From JAXGYV01 sp040772045 (GTDB taxonomy: Bacteria; Actinomycetota; Thermoleophilia; UBA2241): a DNA stretch of 64,000 bases. Below the pieces are notes generated by a model, which made no database searches, was not told where the DNA came from, and saw nothing but the letters and a program-made list of their open reading frames with translations. The first letter of the stretch is position 1, and each line of letters starts with the position of its first letter. The DNA is taken from contig JAXGYV010000005.1 of NCBI GenBank assembly GCA_040772045.1, forward strand, positions 1 to 64,000, written 5' to 3'. Of this stretch, positions 8,442 through 16,757 are shown one piece after another. The translations under genes and the position numbers were made by a program.

Positions 8442-10664
8442 TTGGTGTGGCAGCAGAGCGGTATCGCTGACCTCCTCGCCCTCACGGCGCTCAGTGGCGT
8501 GTTGCTTGCCCGCTCCATCTGGCGCAGGCGTCAGACGGCCGGGGCGAACGCTCTGTTCGCGCTCGTGCTCGCCGCCACGCTTTGGGCCGCGGCCAGCTTC
8601 GTCGAACTGTCGGCCACAAGGACCTCCATCAAGATCCTCGCGGCGAAGTTCGAGTACGTGGGTGTGCAGAACGTCCCACCGCTCTGGGTGATGTTCGCCC
8701 TGAGCTTCGCCGGGCGCGGGCACCTCGTCACCCTCAGGCGAGCCATAGCCCTCTGGCTCGTGCCAGCGGCCGTCATCGCGCTTGCGTTCACGAATGAGTT
8801 GCATGGAACGATTTGGCCAGCCGTACAGCAGGTGACATCGGCCGCGGGCACGTCGCTCGTGTTCGGTCACGGCCCCGCGGTTTGGGTCAGCGTCACCTAC
8901 GCCTACCTCCTCCTGCTGATCGGCTCCGTGCTGGTTGTCGCCACCGCCGTGCGGAGCGCAACCGTGCACCGGCAGCGAGCAGTGCTTCTGCTAACGGCAG
9001 TGGCCGTGCCCTGGGCGGCAAACGTCGTCTATTTCTCCGGGATCAACCCTCTCCCTGGCATCGACCTCGCTCCCCTGGCTCTGGTGGTAAGCGGCAGCCT
9101 CCTCTCGTGGAGCGCGTGCCGCCTGCAGTTGGTGGGAGCACCCGTCACCCACGACGCGCTGCTCATGACCCTGGACGACGGCGTGCTCGTGGTCGACGAA
9201 GATGGCCAGCTGGTAGACATCAACGCGGCCGCCCGCAAGCTCCTGAACGCGCCAGACGCCTCAGCCGGCCGCCCCGCGGCGGAGGCTCTGCGAAACTGGC
9301 CTGGCCTGGCGGAACACTGTTTCACCAAAGCCGCGGTTCAGTACGAGGCCATCCTCGATTCCCCCGAGGGCACCCGGCTGCTCGACGTACGGACCTCGCC
9401 CCTACGGCGCCGCCGCGGCAGGATGATCGGCCGGCTGATCGTCCTGCGCGACATCACCGAACACGAGCAGACGGTCGCCGTCCTCCGTCAACACGACAGG
9501 CTGCTCGAAACTGTCAGCCGAGCCGCTGAGCTCCTCCTGCGCACCGGCGAGTGGCAGCAGAGCATTCCCACCATCTTGGCACAGCTCGGCGAAGCCGTAC
9601 GTGCCAGCCGCGCCTACGTGTGCCATACGCGACTGGGAAGCGACGGCGAGTACCGCGCCGTACGGGTACACGAATGGTGTGCCGCGGACATTCGTCCGCA
9701 GGCCCGCGACCTCGAGCTCAACGACATGTCTATGCGTCAACTCGGTCTCGGTCGCTGGGTGGACCTCCTCAGCCGCAACTGCCAAGTCGATAGCTTGGTG
9801 AATGAGCTCCCTGAAGCCGAGCAACACGTGCTCAGCGGACACGGCATCCGCTCGCTCATCGTGCTACCGATCTTCGTGGACGGTAAGTGGTGGGGATTCC
9901 TCGGCTTCGACGACTGCGCTCGCCGACGCCACTGGACCGGCGCCGAGACGGAGGCGCTGCGCCTCGCGGCCAGCGTGATCGGCGGAGCGCTGCAGCGGGA
10001 GCACGCCGATCAGGCACTCGCGCAAGGCGGCGCCAAACTCCAACGTATCCTCGAGAGCGCGGTGACGGCCATCGGAACGCTCGTGGAGACCCGCGACCCC
10101 TACACCGCGGGGCATGAGCGCCGAGTGGCGCTCCTGGCCGAGGCTATCGCCGAGGAGCTCGGCCTGCCGCAGGAGCGACGACACATCCTGCGTATCGCAG
10201 CCTTAATGCACGATGTGGGCAAGATCGGCATCCCGGCCGAGCTCCTCACCAAACCGGTGGCGCTCAGCGACGCGGAGTTCCAGCTCATGCGCGAGCACCC
10301 CGAGTGGGGGGCCACGGTGCTCGCTAGCATAGACTTCGAAGGCCCGGTAGCGGAGATCGTGCGCCAGCATCACGAGCGCCTCGACGGCTCTGGCTATCCC
10401 CATGGCCTCCACGAGGGAGAGATCACGTTAGAGGCGAGGATCCTCGCCGTGGCGGACGTGGCCGAGGCCATGGCTTCTCACCGCCCCTATCGCCCCGCCC
10501 ACGCCCTCGAAGAGGTGCTAGGGGAGATCAACGCGGGCGCCGGAACCCGCTACGACAACGATGCCGCCAGCGCCTGCGCCCGGCTGCTGGCCGAAGGTCG
10601 CGCGCTGCTGCTCTGGGAGGGAGCGGCGCCGCTGCCCAACTGGCAGAGCGCGGAACACCGTTAA
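8442..10664 (+). CDS. 7TM sensor with PAS, GAF and HD-GYP domains (likely c-di-GMP phosphodiesterase)
   Basis: A 740-residue signalling protein. Residues about 1-225 contain seven hydrophobic helices in the pattern of the 7TM histidine-kinase N-terminal sensor. A PAS domain follows (ALLMTLDDGVLVVDEDGQLVDINAAARKLL, about 240-345), then a GAF domain (about 365-525), then an HD-GYP domain (about 535-720). The HD-GYP signature is intact: HDVGKIGIP and HHERLDGSGYPHGL. HD-GYP enzymes hydrolyse cyclic di-GMP; no GGDEF domain is present, so only degradation is predicted. The start is a TTG at 8442 or the adjoining GTG at 8445. Its stop codon overlaps that of the next, convergent gene in a TTAA tetranucleotide. 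Confidence 0.92.
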   Translation: MVWQQSGIADLLALTALSGVLLARSIWRRRQTAGANALFALVLAATLWAAASFVELSATRTSIKILAAKFEYVGVQNVPPLWVMFALSFAGRGHLVTLRRAIALWLVPAAVIALAFTNELHGTIWPAVQQVTSAAGTSLVFGHGPAVWVSVTYAYLLLLIGSVLVVATAVRSATVHRQRAVLLLTAVAVPWAANVVYFSGINPLPGIDLAPLALVVSGSLLSWSACRLQLVGAPVTHDALLMTLDDGVLVVDEDGQLVDINAAARKLLNAPDASAGRPAAEALRNWPGLAEHCFTKAAVQYEAILDSPEGTRLLDVRTSPLRRRRGRMIGRLIVLRDITEHEQTVAVLRQHDRLLETVSRAAELLLRTGEWQQSIPTILAQLGEAVRASRAYVCHTRLGSDGEYRAVRVHEWCAADIRPQARDLELNDMSMRQLGLGRWVDLLSRNCQVDSLVNELPEAEQHVLSGHGIRSLIVLPIFVDGKWWGFLGFDDCARRRHWTGAETEALRLAASVIGGALQREHADQALAQGGAKLQRILESAVTAIGTLVETRDPYTAGHERRVALLAEAIAEELGLPQERRHILRIAALMHDVGKIGIPAELLTKPVALSDAEFQLMREHPEWGATVLASIDFEGPVAEIVRQHHERLDGSGYPHGLHEGEITLEARILAVADVAEAMASHRPYRPAHALEEVLGEINAGAGTRYDNDAASACARLLAEGRALLLWEGAAPLPNWQSAEHR

Positions 10665-11077
10665 TCTACACGACGAGGCTCACCAAAGCTGGCGCCCACG
10701 CCGTCTTCGATCAGCGGCACGAACCAGCAGCTCACCTCGATCTCTGGGAACTCGTTCTCGAGGAGCGTACGCACGCGCCGCAAGTCGCGTTCGAGAATCT
10801 CGCGCTGATCGAAGCCGAGCCCGCCAAGCGCGCGCTCGTAGGCGGCGCAGTCCTGATGAGACACCAGCAGGATGCGCCGCGGCGCGCGCGCCTCTACCAG
10901 CGTGTGCAGGCAGTCCAGAGCGACACGCCGTTGCATGCCCGGTCGCGTGAGCAGCAAGGGGCCGCCCGGGACCAGCAAACGCTCGGCGGCCTCGGCGTGC
11001 CGGCGCACGAGAAAGGCCTCCAAAACCTGGATGAGGCGGCCGTCGGAGCAGGCAAGCAAGAGGGCCTTCATGCGCAC
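10661..11077 (-). CDS. Small beta-carbonic-anhydrase-like protein
   Basis: A 138-residue protein that begins LLLACSDGRL, matching the CxDxR zinc/dyad motif of beta-carbonic anhydrases, and continues to ILLVSHQDCAAYER, matching their HxxC motif. Beta-CAs are usually about 200 residues; this one lacks much of the central region, so it may bind zinc without full activity. The ATG at 11077 or 11071 is possible; neither has a strong ribosome site. The stop codon overlaps that of the HD-GYP gene on the other strand. Function: zinc protein of the carbonic anhydrase fold by motif, activity unproven. Confidence 0.72.
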   Translation of the reverse strand: MRMKALLLACSDGRLIQVLEAFLVRRHAEAAERLLVPGGPLLLTRPGMQRRVALDCLHTLVEARAPRRILLVSHQDCAAYERALGGLGFDQREILERDLRRVRTLLENEFPEIEVSCWFVPLIEDGVGASFGEPRRVD

Positions 11078-11159
11078 AAGTATCGCAGATGGTTAACGGC
11101 GCGCCAATTGACGCGTGGCCGCGCGCTCGCCGGCCTTGGTACACTGATCCCTCCTCGGC

Positions 11160-11251
11160 GGAGGGGTGGCAGAGCGGTCGATCGCGGCGGTCTTGAAAAC
11201 CGTTGACGGCGGCGACGTCGTCCGTGGGTTCGAATCCCACCCCCTCCGCCA
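11160..11251 (+). tRNA. tRNA-Ser (anticodon TGA)
   Basis: Class II tRNA with acceptor GGAGGGG/CCCCTCC, discriminator G, encoded CCA (11249-11251), a long variable arm and a GGGTTCGAATCCC T-arm. The anticodon loop CTTGAAA gives TGA (reads UCN codons ending A/G/U). A TACACT -10-like box lies about 20 bp upstream. Confidence 0.96.
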
Positions 11252-11530
11252 TGCGCAGGCCCGGATCTGGTCGATGCGGGTTTCAGATGACAACTCGACG
11301 GCAAGGTCGCGAGCGTCTGCCACAAATCGCGCGCTCCACGCGACCGGCGATCTCCCCGTCGGCGCTCTCCAAGGGATGCACGGAGCACTCATGGAGATTA
11401 CTCCCCTCGAGAGATTGCCCCGCCTCGAAGATCAAGAGGATGCCTTTTGTCCCGAAAAGGGTACAAGCAGGGCGCGGCGAGACGTTCCCGGCAGCAGTCG
11501 CCGCGCCTGCGTTCCGTACAATCGAGGATC

Positions 11531-11935
11531 GTGGTGGACGTCAAAGCACTTTGCCACTGCCGCGTCTCCGTGGACGGCGTCACGCCGTTGCGCCTGGTGA
11601 TGAACGAACAGGCGGTCGAGCACGCGCTGCACCACGGCTACCGGGTGATCGACACCACCATCCGGGCTTGGGCAGGCTTCAACGCCCTCATCGAGGTGCC
11701 GACGAGCAGGATCGAACACGGCTGGGCATCGTACTTGGCACGATTCGAGAACCACGGCATCAGTGTAGCGCGACACCCGGAGGCCGTCATCGGACGCCCC
11801 CTGGAGGAAGCAGAGCACGACGAGCTCTTGGATTGGGGCACGGTGTCGGCGGTGACCGACGAGCAGGGACTAATACGTGCGGTCGAGATCCGCGGCTTTA
11901 GAGCGCGACGCTCGCCCTGCCTCGAGCGGCCGTAG
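11531..11935 (+). CDS. Conserved-looking hypothetical protein
   Basis: A protein of about 134 residues with no domain I recognise. It looks like a genuine globular protein: alternating hydrophobic pattern (RVIDTTIRAWAGFNALIEVP, WASYLARFENHGISVARHP), an acidic middle and an Arg-rich C-terminus. The GTG at 11531 (or 11534) follows GAGGATC and a TACAAT hexamer. An upstream ATG at 11447 would add 28 basic residues with no hydrophobic pattern and is less likely. Codon use resembles its neighbours. It lies between a tRNA-Ser and a convergent methyltransferase gene. Confidence 0.6.
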   Translation: MVDVKALCHCRVSVDGVTPLRLVMNEQAVEHALHHGYRVIDTTIRAWAGFNALIEVPTSRIEHGWASYLARFENHGISVARHPEAVIGRPLEEAEHDELLDWGTVSAVTDEQGLIRAVEIRGFRARRSPCLERP

Positions 11936-11952
11936 CGCCTCTCGGGAGAATC

Positions 11953-12630
11953 TCAGACCGCGCGGAATCGGGCGATCATGGTGGAACGCAAGCGCGAGGG
12001 CAGAGACCGCTCGCAAGCCGCCAGCAACGCCCGCGCCGCGCGGCGCCGGCCCGCGTAGCGGTGCAGCGTGCCGACGCAGCGCAGGTCCTCGCAGACAAAG
12101 CCAGCCCGAGCCATAGCGGCGCGAAGCCGCGCCGGCGTATTGGCCCGGTACACCGCGGGAAACACATCCTCCGCGGCCGCGCCCGCTCCCTCACCCTTCA
12201 TCTGTACACGTGCCCGTTCGGGAAGTGCCCGAGCCACGGAAAGGATCGGGTTGGCCACGTTGCTGGCCAGCAGCACGACCTGGCCGCCCGGCTTAAGAAG
12301 ACGACGCCACTCACGAAAGGCGGCTTCGGGCTGGGCGAGGTGCTCGACGACGAAGTTGGCGTACACGGCGTCGAACTCGCCCGTAGTGAAGGGCAGAGGT
12401 CCGCAGAGATCGGCCGCGACCACCTCGTCCGCCACGAGGTTCTCGCGAGCCGCTGGATCTAGATCCACGCCTACGAGCCTCGTGATGCGGTCGCGAAAGA
12501 CATCCAAACGAGAGGTCCGGCCGCAACCCGCCTCCAGCACAACCGCACCCAGAGGCAGCGCCGCCTCCAGCATAGCGCGCTCCACGACCACGTGCGGCGC
12601 ATCTTCGATCCGGATTCTCACGACTCCCAT
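11953..12630 (-). CDS. Class I SAM-dependent methyltransferase
   Basis: A 225-residue protein with the Methyltransf_11 layout: motif I as VVLEAGCGRTSRLD, the acidic residue after beta2 in LVGVDLDPAA, EVVAADLCGPLPFTTGEFDAVYANFVVEHL for motifs II and III, and REWRRLLKPGGQVVLL for the post-III segment. It should bind S-adenosylmethionine and methylate a small molecule; the substrate is not evident. The C-terminal third (CVGTLHRYAGRRRAARALLAACERSL) resembles proteins near glycan or lipid modification genes, but no such neighbours are present. Confidence 0.88.
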   Translation of the reverse strand: MGVVRIRIEDAPHVVVERAMLEAALPLGAVVLEAGCGRTSRLDVFRDRITRLVGVDLDPAARENLVADEVVAADLCGPLPFTTGEFDAVYANFVVEHLAQPEAAFREWRRLLKPGGQVVLLASNVANPILSVARALPERARVQMKGEGAGAAAEDVFPAVYRANTPARLRAAMARAGFVCEDLRCVGTLHRYAGRRRAARALLAACERSLPSRLRSTMIARFRAV

Positions 12631-12725
12631 CCCCTCCTCGCGCGCCTGACTTTTCTCGGGTTGCCCTGGACAGGGCCGGACACCGAAGATACTACCAAGA
12701 CCATCCTCGATCGGGGGAGATCCGC

Positions 12726-13145
12726 ATGTGGGTCACCGTCCATCTCTACGCGGGCATGGCGCTCGCCCTGTTGCCCCTCCCCCTGTGGGTACTCGTGCTC
12801 GTCGTCCTCGCCTCGCACGTGGTCATGGATGTCATACCTCACTGGGATTACACACGCACCGGTCGCACCCTCCTGTGGGGCTCAGTCGACTTCGCCGCTA
12901 GCCTGGTTACCGTGCTCGTCGGCGCCCTGCTCCTCGGCGCACCGGTGCAGGTGGTGCTGCTCGGCATCCTGGCGGCGGCGCCCGACTTCGACGTGCTCGT
13001 GAAAGCCGTACGCCACCGGCAAGACGGCTACTGGTTTCCGAGCCACTGGGCCCGCTTTCCACACGGCGCGACCACTCCGCTGCCGGGCATCGCCGTGCAG
13101 GCCGTCATCGTGATCGGCAGCTGCCTGGCGTTCGTGCTCGCCTGA
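12726..13145 (+). CDS. Small integral membrane protein
   Basis: A 139-residue protein with about four hydrophobic helices. The stretch HVVMDVIPHWDYTRTG after the first pair of helices contains His/Asp residues in an order reminiscent of YdjM-like membrane-bound metal-dependent hydrolases. A second polar loop has RHRQDGYWFPSHWARFPHG. Metal binding is an inference only. The start is an ATG after GGGGGAGATCCGC. No operon partner is apparent; the next gene is tRNA-Ser(GCT). Confidence 0.7.
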   Translation: MWVTVHLYAGMALALLPLPLWVLVLVVLASHVVMDVIPHWDYTRTGRTLLWGSVDFAASLVTVLVGALLLGAPVQVVLLGILAAAPDFDVLVKAVRHRQDGYWFPSHWARFPHGATTPLPGIAVQAVIVIGSCLAFVLA

Positions 13146-13303
13146 TCGGCGCCTGCGGGGAGATGAATGGTCGTCCGACGACGCGTCGCCAAACCCTCGG
13201 CCGCGTCGTCTCACTCTCCCCCAAGGGCTCGCTTTGTGCCTGTGGTAAGCTAGCCGTCGGCTTGGCGTGCGCCGCGCAGTCGCGGCGCGCGGCCCCACAG
13301 CGC

Positions 13304-13396
13304 GGAGAAGTGGCCGAGTGGCTGAAGGCAGCCGCCTGCTAAGCGGTTAACGGGTGTAAAGCTCGTTCCCGGGTTCGAATCCCGGCTTCTCCGCCA
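13304..13396 (+). tRNA. tRNA-Ser (anticodon GCT)
   Basis: Class II tRNA with acceptor GGAGAAG/CTTCTCC, discriminator G and encoded CCA (13394-13396). The anticodon loop CTGCTAA gives GCT (reads AGU/AGC). It has a long variable arm and a standard GGGTTCGAATCCC T-arm. Confidence 0.96.
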
Positions 13397-13451
13397 GCAT
13401 ACCTCCGCGGTTCCCCGCTTCCGCCCCGTGGGGTATACTGATGCGCCGCGT

Positions 13452-13528
13452 GCGCTCGTAGCTCAGTTGGATAGAGCGTCGGTCTACGAAACCGAAGGCC
13501 ACAGGTTCGAATCCTGTCGGGCGCACCA
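13452..13528 (+). tRNA. tRNA-Arg (anticodon ACG)
   Basis: Acceptor GCGCTCG/CGGGCGC with one G-T pair, D-arm GCTCAGTTGGATAGAGC, anticodon loop CTACGAA (ACG), T-arm ACAGGTTCGAATCCTGT, encoded CCA at 13526-13528. A34 of this tRNA is the classical substrate of TadA, whose gene lies 5 kb downstream. A TATACT box sits at 13434-13439, 12 bp upstream. Confidence 0.97.
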
Positions 13529-13572
13529 CCGCTGTCTCGGTAGAGCATCCCGGCGATAGTTCTCTGTGCCAA

Positions 13573-14358
13573 TCAGCGCCGTCGCTGCGTGCGGCGCACG
13601 GGCTGATAGTCAAGGACGGTCGCCGGTCCATCCGGAAGCACGCTGCCGCGACAGCGGTAGAGCTGTGCCGGACGGCCACGCTCGTACGTCATCCGCTTCT
13701 CGCCGATCCCGGTTGCCTCCACGCGTTCAACGAAGCTTCTCGGGTCTGTGATGTCGCGATAGAAGTTGCGGCGGTTGAGTCGCCTGCCCCAGATCGTCTC
13801 GTAGACCTTCTGCAGCTGAGGGAGGGTGAACTCGTCTGGGCAGAACGCCGTCGCCAAGGCCGTGTACTCGAGCTTGTCTCCGGCACGCTTGATGCCATCG
13901 CTCAGGATGTCCCCATGGTCGAATTCGAGCCTGAGGTTCCCGGCTGAGAATTCGTCGACCGCCACCCATGCGGCGCTTGTAGCATCGGTACCCGACACGG
14001 GGTCTCCGGGATCGGGTGTTACGGCAAGGTAAGCGACGCTGATGACTCGTCCGCGGTCGTCGCGGCCAACTGTCCCGTAGGTCCGCAACTGCTCGCTGAA
14101 CGGCGGCGCGATGCGAATGTGGGTCTCCTCGAAGAGCTCGCGCGCGGCGGCGTCCTCAAGCTCCTCGTCGCGATGGACGAAGCCACCAGGGAGCGCGTAG
14201 GTGGTCTTGTCGCTCGCCGCCGCGCGGCGCACGAGCAGAACGCAGAGCTTGTCGTCGCGAATGGTGAGCACCACGTAGTCGACAGCTACGTGGAACTCGG
14301 GAGGATATCGGCGTGCCCAGTCCATCATCACGCTCACCATGTCAGCATATTGCTTCAC
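13573..14358 (-). CDS. NUDIX-domain regulator, NrtR-like
   Basis: Residues about 20-150 form a NUDIX domain (FHVAVDYVVLTI ... YALPGGFVHRDEELEDAAARELFEET); the box ends THI where the hydrolase consensus has xG, so catalysis may be lost. Residues about 170-240 look like the winged-helix half of NrtR regulators (FTLPQLQKVYETIWGRRLNRRNFYRDI). NrtR proteins repress NAD-metabolism genes and sense ADP-ribose-type nucleotides. This gene is divergent from an SPFH gene and an NAD-kinase-like gene, which fits that role. The start may be the GTG at 14358 or an ATG at 14340; the first would place a palindrome right at the start codon. Confidence 0.85.
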   Translation of the reverse strand: MKQYADMVSVMMDWARRYPPEFHVAVDYVVLTIRDDKLCVLLVRRAAASDKTTYALPGGFVHRDEELEDAAARELFEETHIRIAPPFSEQLRTYGTVGRDDRGRVISVAYLAVTPDPGDPVSGTDATSAAWVAVDEFSAGNLRLEFDHGDILSDGIKRAGDKLEYTALATAFCPDEFTLPQLQKVYETIWGRRLNRRNFYRDITDPRSFVERVEATGIGEKRMTYERGRPAQLYRCRGSVLPDGPATVLDYQPVRRTQRRR

Positions 14359-14388
14359 CTTGACGCAATCAAGTGTCGTCCCTATAAT
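14359..14388 (+). promoter_or_regulatory. Sigma-70-type promoter overlapped by a perfect palindrome
   Basis: TTGACG (14360-14365), a 17-bp spacer and TATAAT (14383-14388) form an almost consensus promoter for the SPFH/NAD-kinase-like pair. The inverted repeat CTTGA-N5-TCAAG (14359-14373) covers its -35 box and abuts the start of the divergent NrtR-like gene. A likely operator for that regulator by position; the binding is inferred. Confidence 0.75.
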
Positions 14389-14551
14389 GCTTCAACAAGA
14401 AGCGAATTGGCTACGCCGGGCAACGAAGCGAACGGCGAGAGGAGGGCCCTACCCACTAGTACTTCAGAAGGCGTAGCATTCTGCGTGCGAGAAGGCTACG
14501 AGGCCACGATGAACCATCGCAGTGACCACCCCCAGACAGGGAAGAGGAGCC

Positions 14552-15622
14552 ATGTTCGGGATTCGGCTGATCAAGGTTGACCCTACGGACTTCGTCCTTC
14601 AGTACAAGCGTGGCAAGATCGTGCGTGAGGGCACGGGTCTGTCGTTCTCCTGCTTCACCCCAACCACGTCGCTGGTGCTGGTGCCCATCGGCAGCGTCGA
14701 CGTGCCGTTCATCTTCGAGGAGGTAACCGCCGACTTCCAGGCGGTCAGCGTTCAGGGGCAGCTGACCTATCGTGTCGTCGACCCCAAGCGACTCTCCGAG
14801 CTCATGAACTTCACACTAGCCGTCAACCAGCGCTCCTATGCCTCCGACGATCCCCAGAAGTTGCCCCAGCGACTGATCGATTACGCTCACGTGTTCCTGC
14901 GCTCCTCGCTCAAGCAGTTGTCGCTGCGGGAGACACTGGGGCAATCCGAGGTGATGGTGACCTCGGTGTGCGAGAGTCTGCGAACGGCCGAAGCGATCAC
15001 CTCGCTGGGCGTCGAGGTGCTCGGCTTCTCAATCCTCGCCATCAAGCCTACGCCCGAGACGGCGCGCGCCCTCGAGGCTGAGGCGCGCGAGCAGATCTTG
15101 CGCGAGGCCGACGACGCCATCTACGCGCGCCGCAACGCGGCCGTCGAGCAGGAGCGTGCGATCAAGGAGAACGAGCTCAATACCGAGATCGCCGTCGAGC
15201 TCAAGCAGCGCCAGATCAAAGAGACGCAGATGGAGGCTGAGAAGTCGGTCCGCCAGAAGAGGCACGAGATCCAAGAGGCCGACATGGCGGCTCGCATCGC
15301 CCTCGAGAGGAAGAACAAGGAGCTGGTCGCACTCTCGACAGCCAACGCTCGAGAAGAGGCCGATGCCAAGGCCTACGCGCTCACCGCCGTGATGAAGGCA
15401 CTCTCCGAGGCCGACCCCCGGACCGTCCAGGCGCTGACCAGCGTCGGCATGGATGCCGGTCAGCTCGTCGCCCTGGCCTTCAAGGAACTCGCCGAGGGCG
15501 CCGAGAAGATCGGCCAGCTCAACGTGTCTCCGGATCTGCTGCGCGAGCTACTCTCGCGCGACAAGTCCTCGCGGCCACGGCCGGGTACCAGAACGCACGC
15601 CGGACCGCAGGCCGCCCTCTAG
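14552..15622 (+). CDS. SPFH/Band 7 (prohibitin-like) domain protein
   Basis: A 356-residue protein with an N-terminal SPFH beta-domain (about 1-170: TADFQAVSVQGQLTYRVVDPKRL) and a long charged coiled coil (about 180-280, EAEAREQILREADDAIYARRNAAVEQERAIKE). No transmembrane helix is evident at the N-terminus, unlike stomatins or HflK. SPFH proteins oligomerise at membranes as scaffolds. I chose the ATG at 14552 because GAAGAGGAG lies directly upstream; a GTG 30 bp earlier has no such site. It is followed after 20 bp by an NAD-kinase-like gene and controlled by the near-consensus promoter upstream. Confidence 0.88.
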   Translation: MFGIRLIKVDPTDFVLQYKRGKIVREGTGLSFSCFTPTTSLVLVPIGSVDVPFIFEEVTADFQAVSVQGQLTYRVVDPKRLSELMNFTLAVNQRSYASDDPQKLPQRLIDYAHVFLRSSLKQLSLRETLGQSEVMVTSVCESLRTAEAITSLGVEVLGFSILAIKPTPETARALEAEAREQILREADDAIYARRNAAVEQERAIKENELNTEIAVELKQRQIKETQMEAEKSVRQKRHEIQEADMAARIALERKNKELVALSTANAREEADAKAYALTAVMKALSEADPRTVQALTSVGMDAGQLVALAFKELAEGAEKIGQLNVSPDLLRELLSRDKSSRPRPGTRTHAGPQAAL

Positions 15623-15642
15623 CGCGACCGTAAGGCCCAGCA

Positions 15643-16581
15643 ATGAAGCCGTTGACAGAAAACAAGATCGTCCTGGTGATACGCCACACTCGTCTCGACG
15701 AGCTGACCGCGCGTTTCAACACACGCGACCAAGCCCGTTTCTATGTTGAACACCTAGGAGTCGACTTCTCCGACTATGAGATCGAGGACCGTACCTACAA
15801 GGCCGCCGCACAGTCAGCTCAGCTCGCTCTCTCGCGGCTCGGTCGCCTCCACGTGGTCGACCGCCAGTTCGTGCCCAACTTCATCTTCGGGCCCTCCGAC
15901 ACGATTGTGGTAGTGGGCCAGGACGGACTGGTGGCCAACGTGCTCAAGTACCTCGATGGTCAACCAGTCGTTGGCGTCAATCCGGATCCCGACCGCTGGG
16001 AAGGAGCACTGCTCCCCTTCAGCGTAACAGACCTCGACCTCCTGCTGCCCGACATCTTTGCCCAGAGGCGGACCATCAAGACGGTGACGATAGCCCAGGC
16101 CACGCTCAACACAGGCGAGACGCTCCTGGGGGTCAACGACCTGTTCATCGGACCGCGCAGCCACACCTCGGCTCACTACACGATCCGGATCGGCGATCGC
16201 TACGAGACGCACTCTTCGAGCGGGATCATCGTCTCCACGGGACTGGGGTCGACCGGGTGGCTGCGCAGCGTGCTGACCGGGGCCACGGGCATCGCCTCAG
16301 CGCTGAGCGGTCGGCGTCCCAAAGTCAACAAGACGCGCGGCTTCGCCTGGGACGCCGAGTTCCTCTACTTCTCGGTGCGCGAACCATGGCCCAGCAAGGC
16401 ATCGACGGCCGAGATCACCTTCGGCAGGGTCACACCTGGCCTTCCCCTGACCCTGGTTTCACAGATGCCGGAGAATGGAGTCATCTTCAGCGATGGCATC
16501 GAGACCGACTTCCTGCGGTTCAACTCCGGGACTCAGGCGACCATCGGCATCTCGGCGAAGAAGGGTTACCTCGTCGGTTAG
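15643..16581 (+). CDS. NAD kinase-like protein
   Basis: A 312-residue protein of the ATP-NAD kinase fold. The usual GGDG motif reads GQDGLVANVLKYL (about 109-121), followed by VVGVNPDPDRW. The second conserved block is SSSGIIVSTGLGSTGW (about 192-207), the NAD-binding STxxGSTA-like region. The first Gly of GGDG is replaced by Gln, seen in some distant NAD-kinase relatives. It might phosphorylate NAD or be a nucleotide sensor. Its neighbours are an SPFH scaffold and an NrtR-like regulator, which points to NAD homeostasis. It is too distant from typical NadK to name it so. Confidence 0.82.
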   Translation: MKPLTENKIVLVIRHTRLDELTARFNTRDQARFYVEHLGVDFSDYEIEDRTYKAAAQSAQLALSRLGRLHVVDRQFVPNFIFGPSDTIVVVGQDGLVANVLKYLDGQPVVGVNPDPDRWEGALLPFSVTDLDLLLPDIFAQRRTIKTVTIAQATLNTGETLLGVNDLFIGPRSHTSAHYTIRIGDRYETHSSSGIIVSTGLGSTGWLRSVLTGATGIASALSGRRPKVNKTRGFAWDAEFLYFSVREPWPSKASTAEITFGRVTPGLPLTLVSQMPENGVIFSDGIETDFLRFNSGTQATIGISAKKGYLVG

Positions 16582-16757
16582 CCGGTTGATGAACGGGAAC
16601 ACTTCGGGGCTGCGCCGCTAAGGTCCTCGACCCATTGTGCGAGATGCGAAATCTCACTAGCATCAGGTATGTCGCTCGGCGGGGCATTCAGCCGCTCGCG
16701 ATGGCGTCTCCCGCGACGAGACAGTCGGACAGCTCCCCTGTCGGAGGTTAGACTGCG

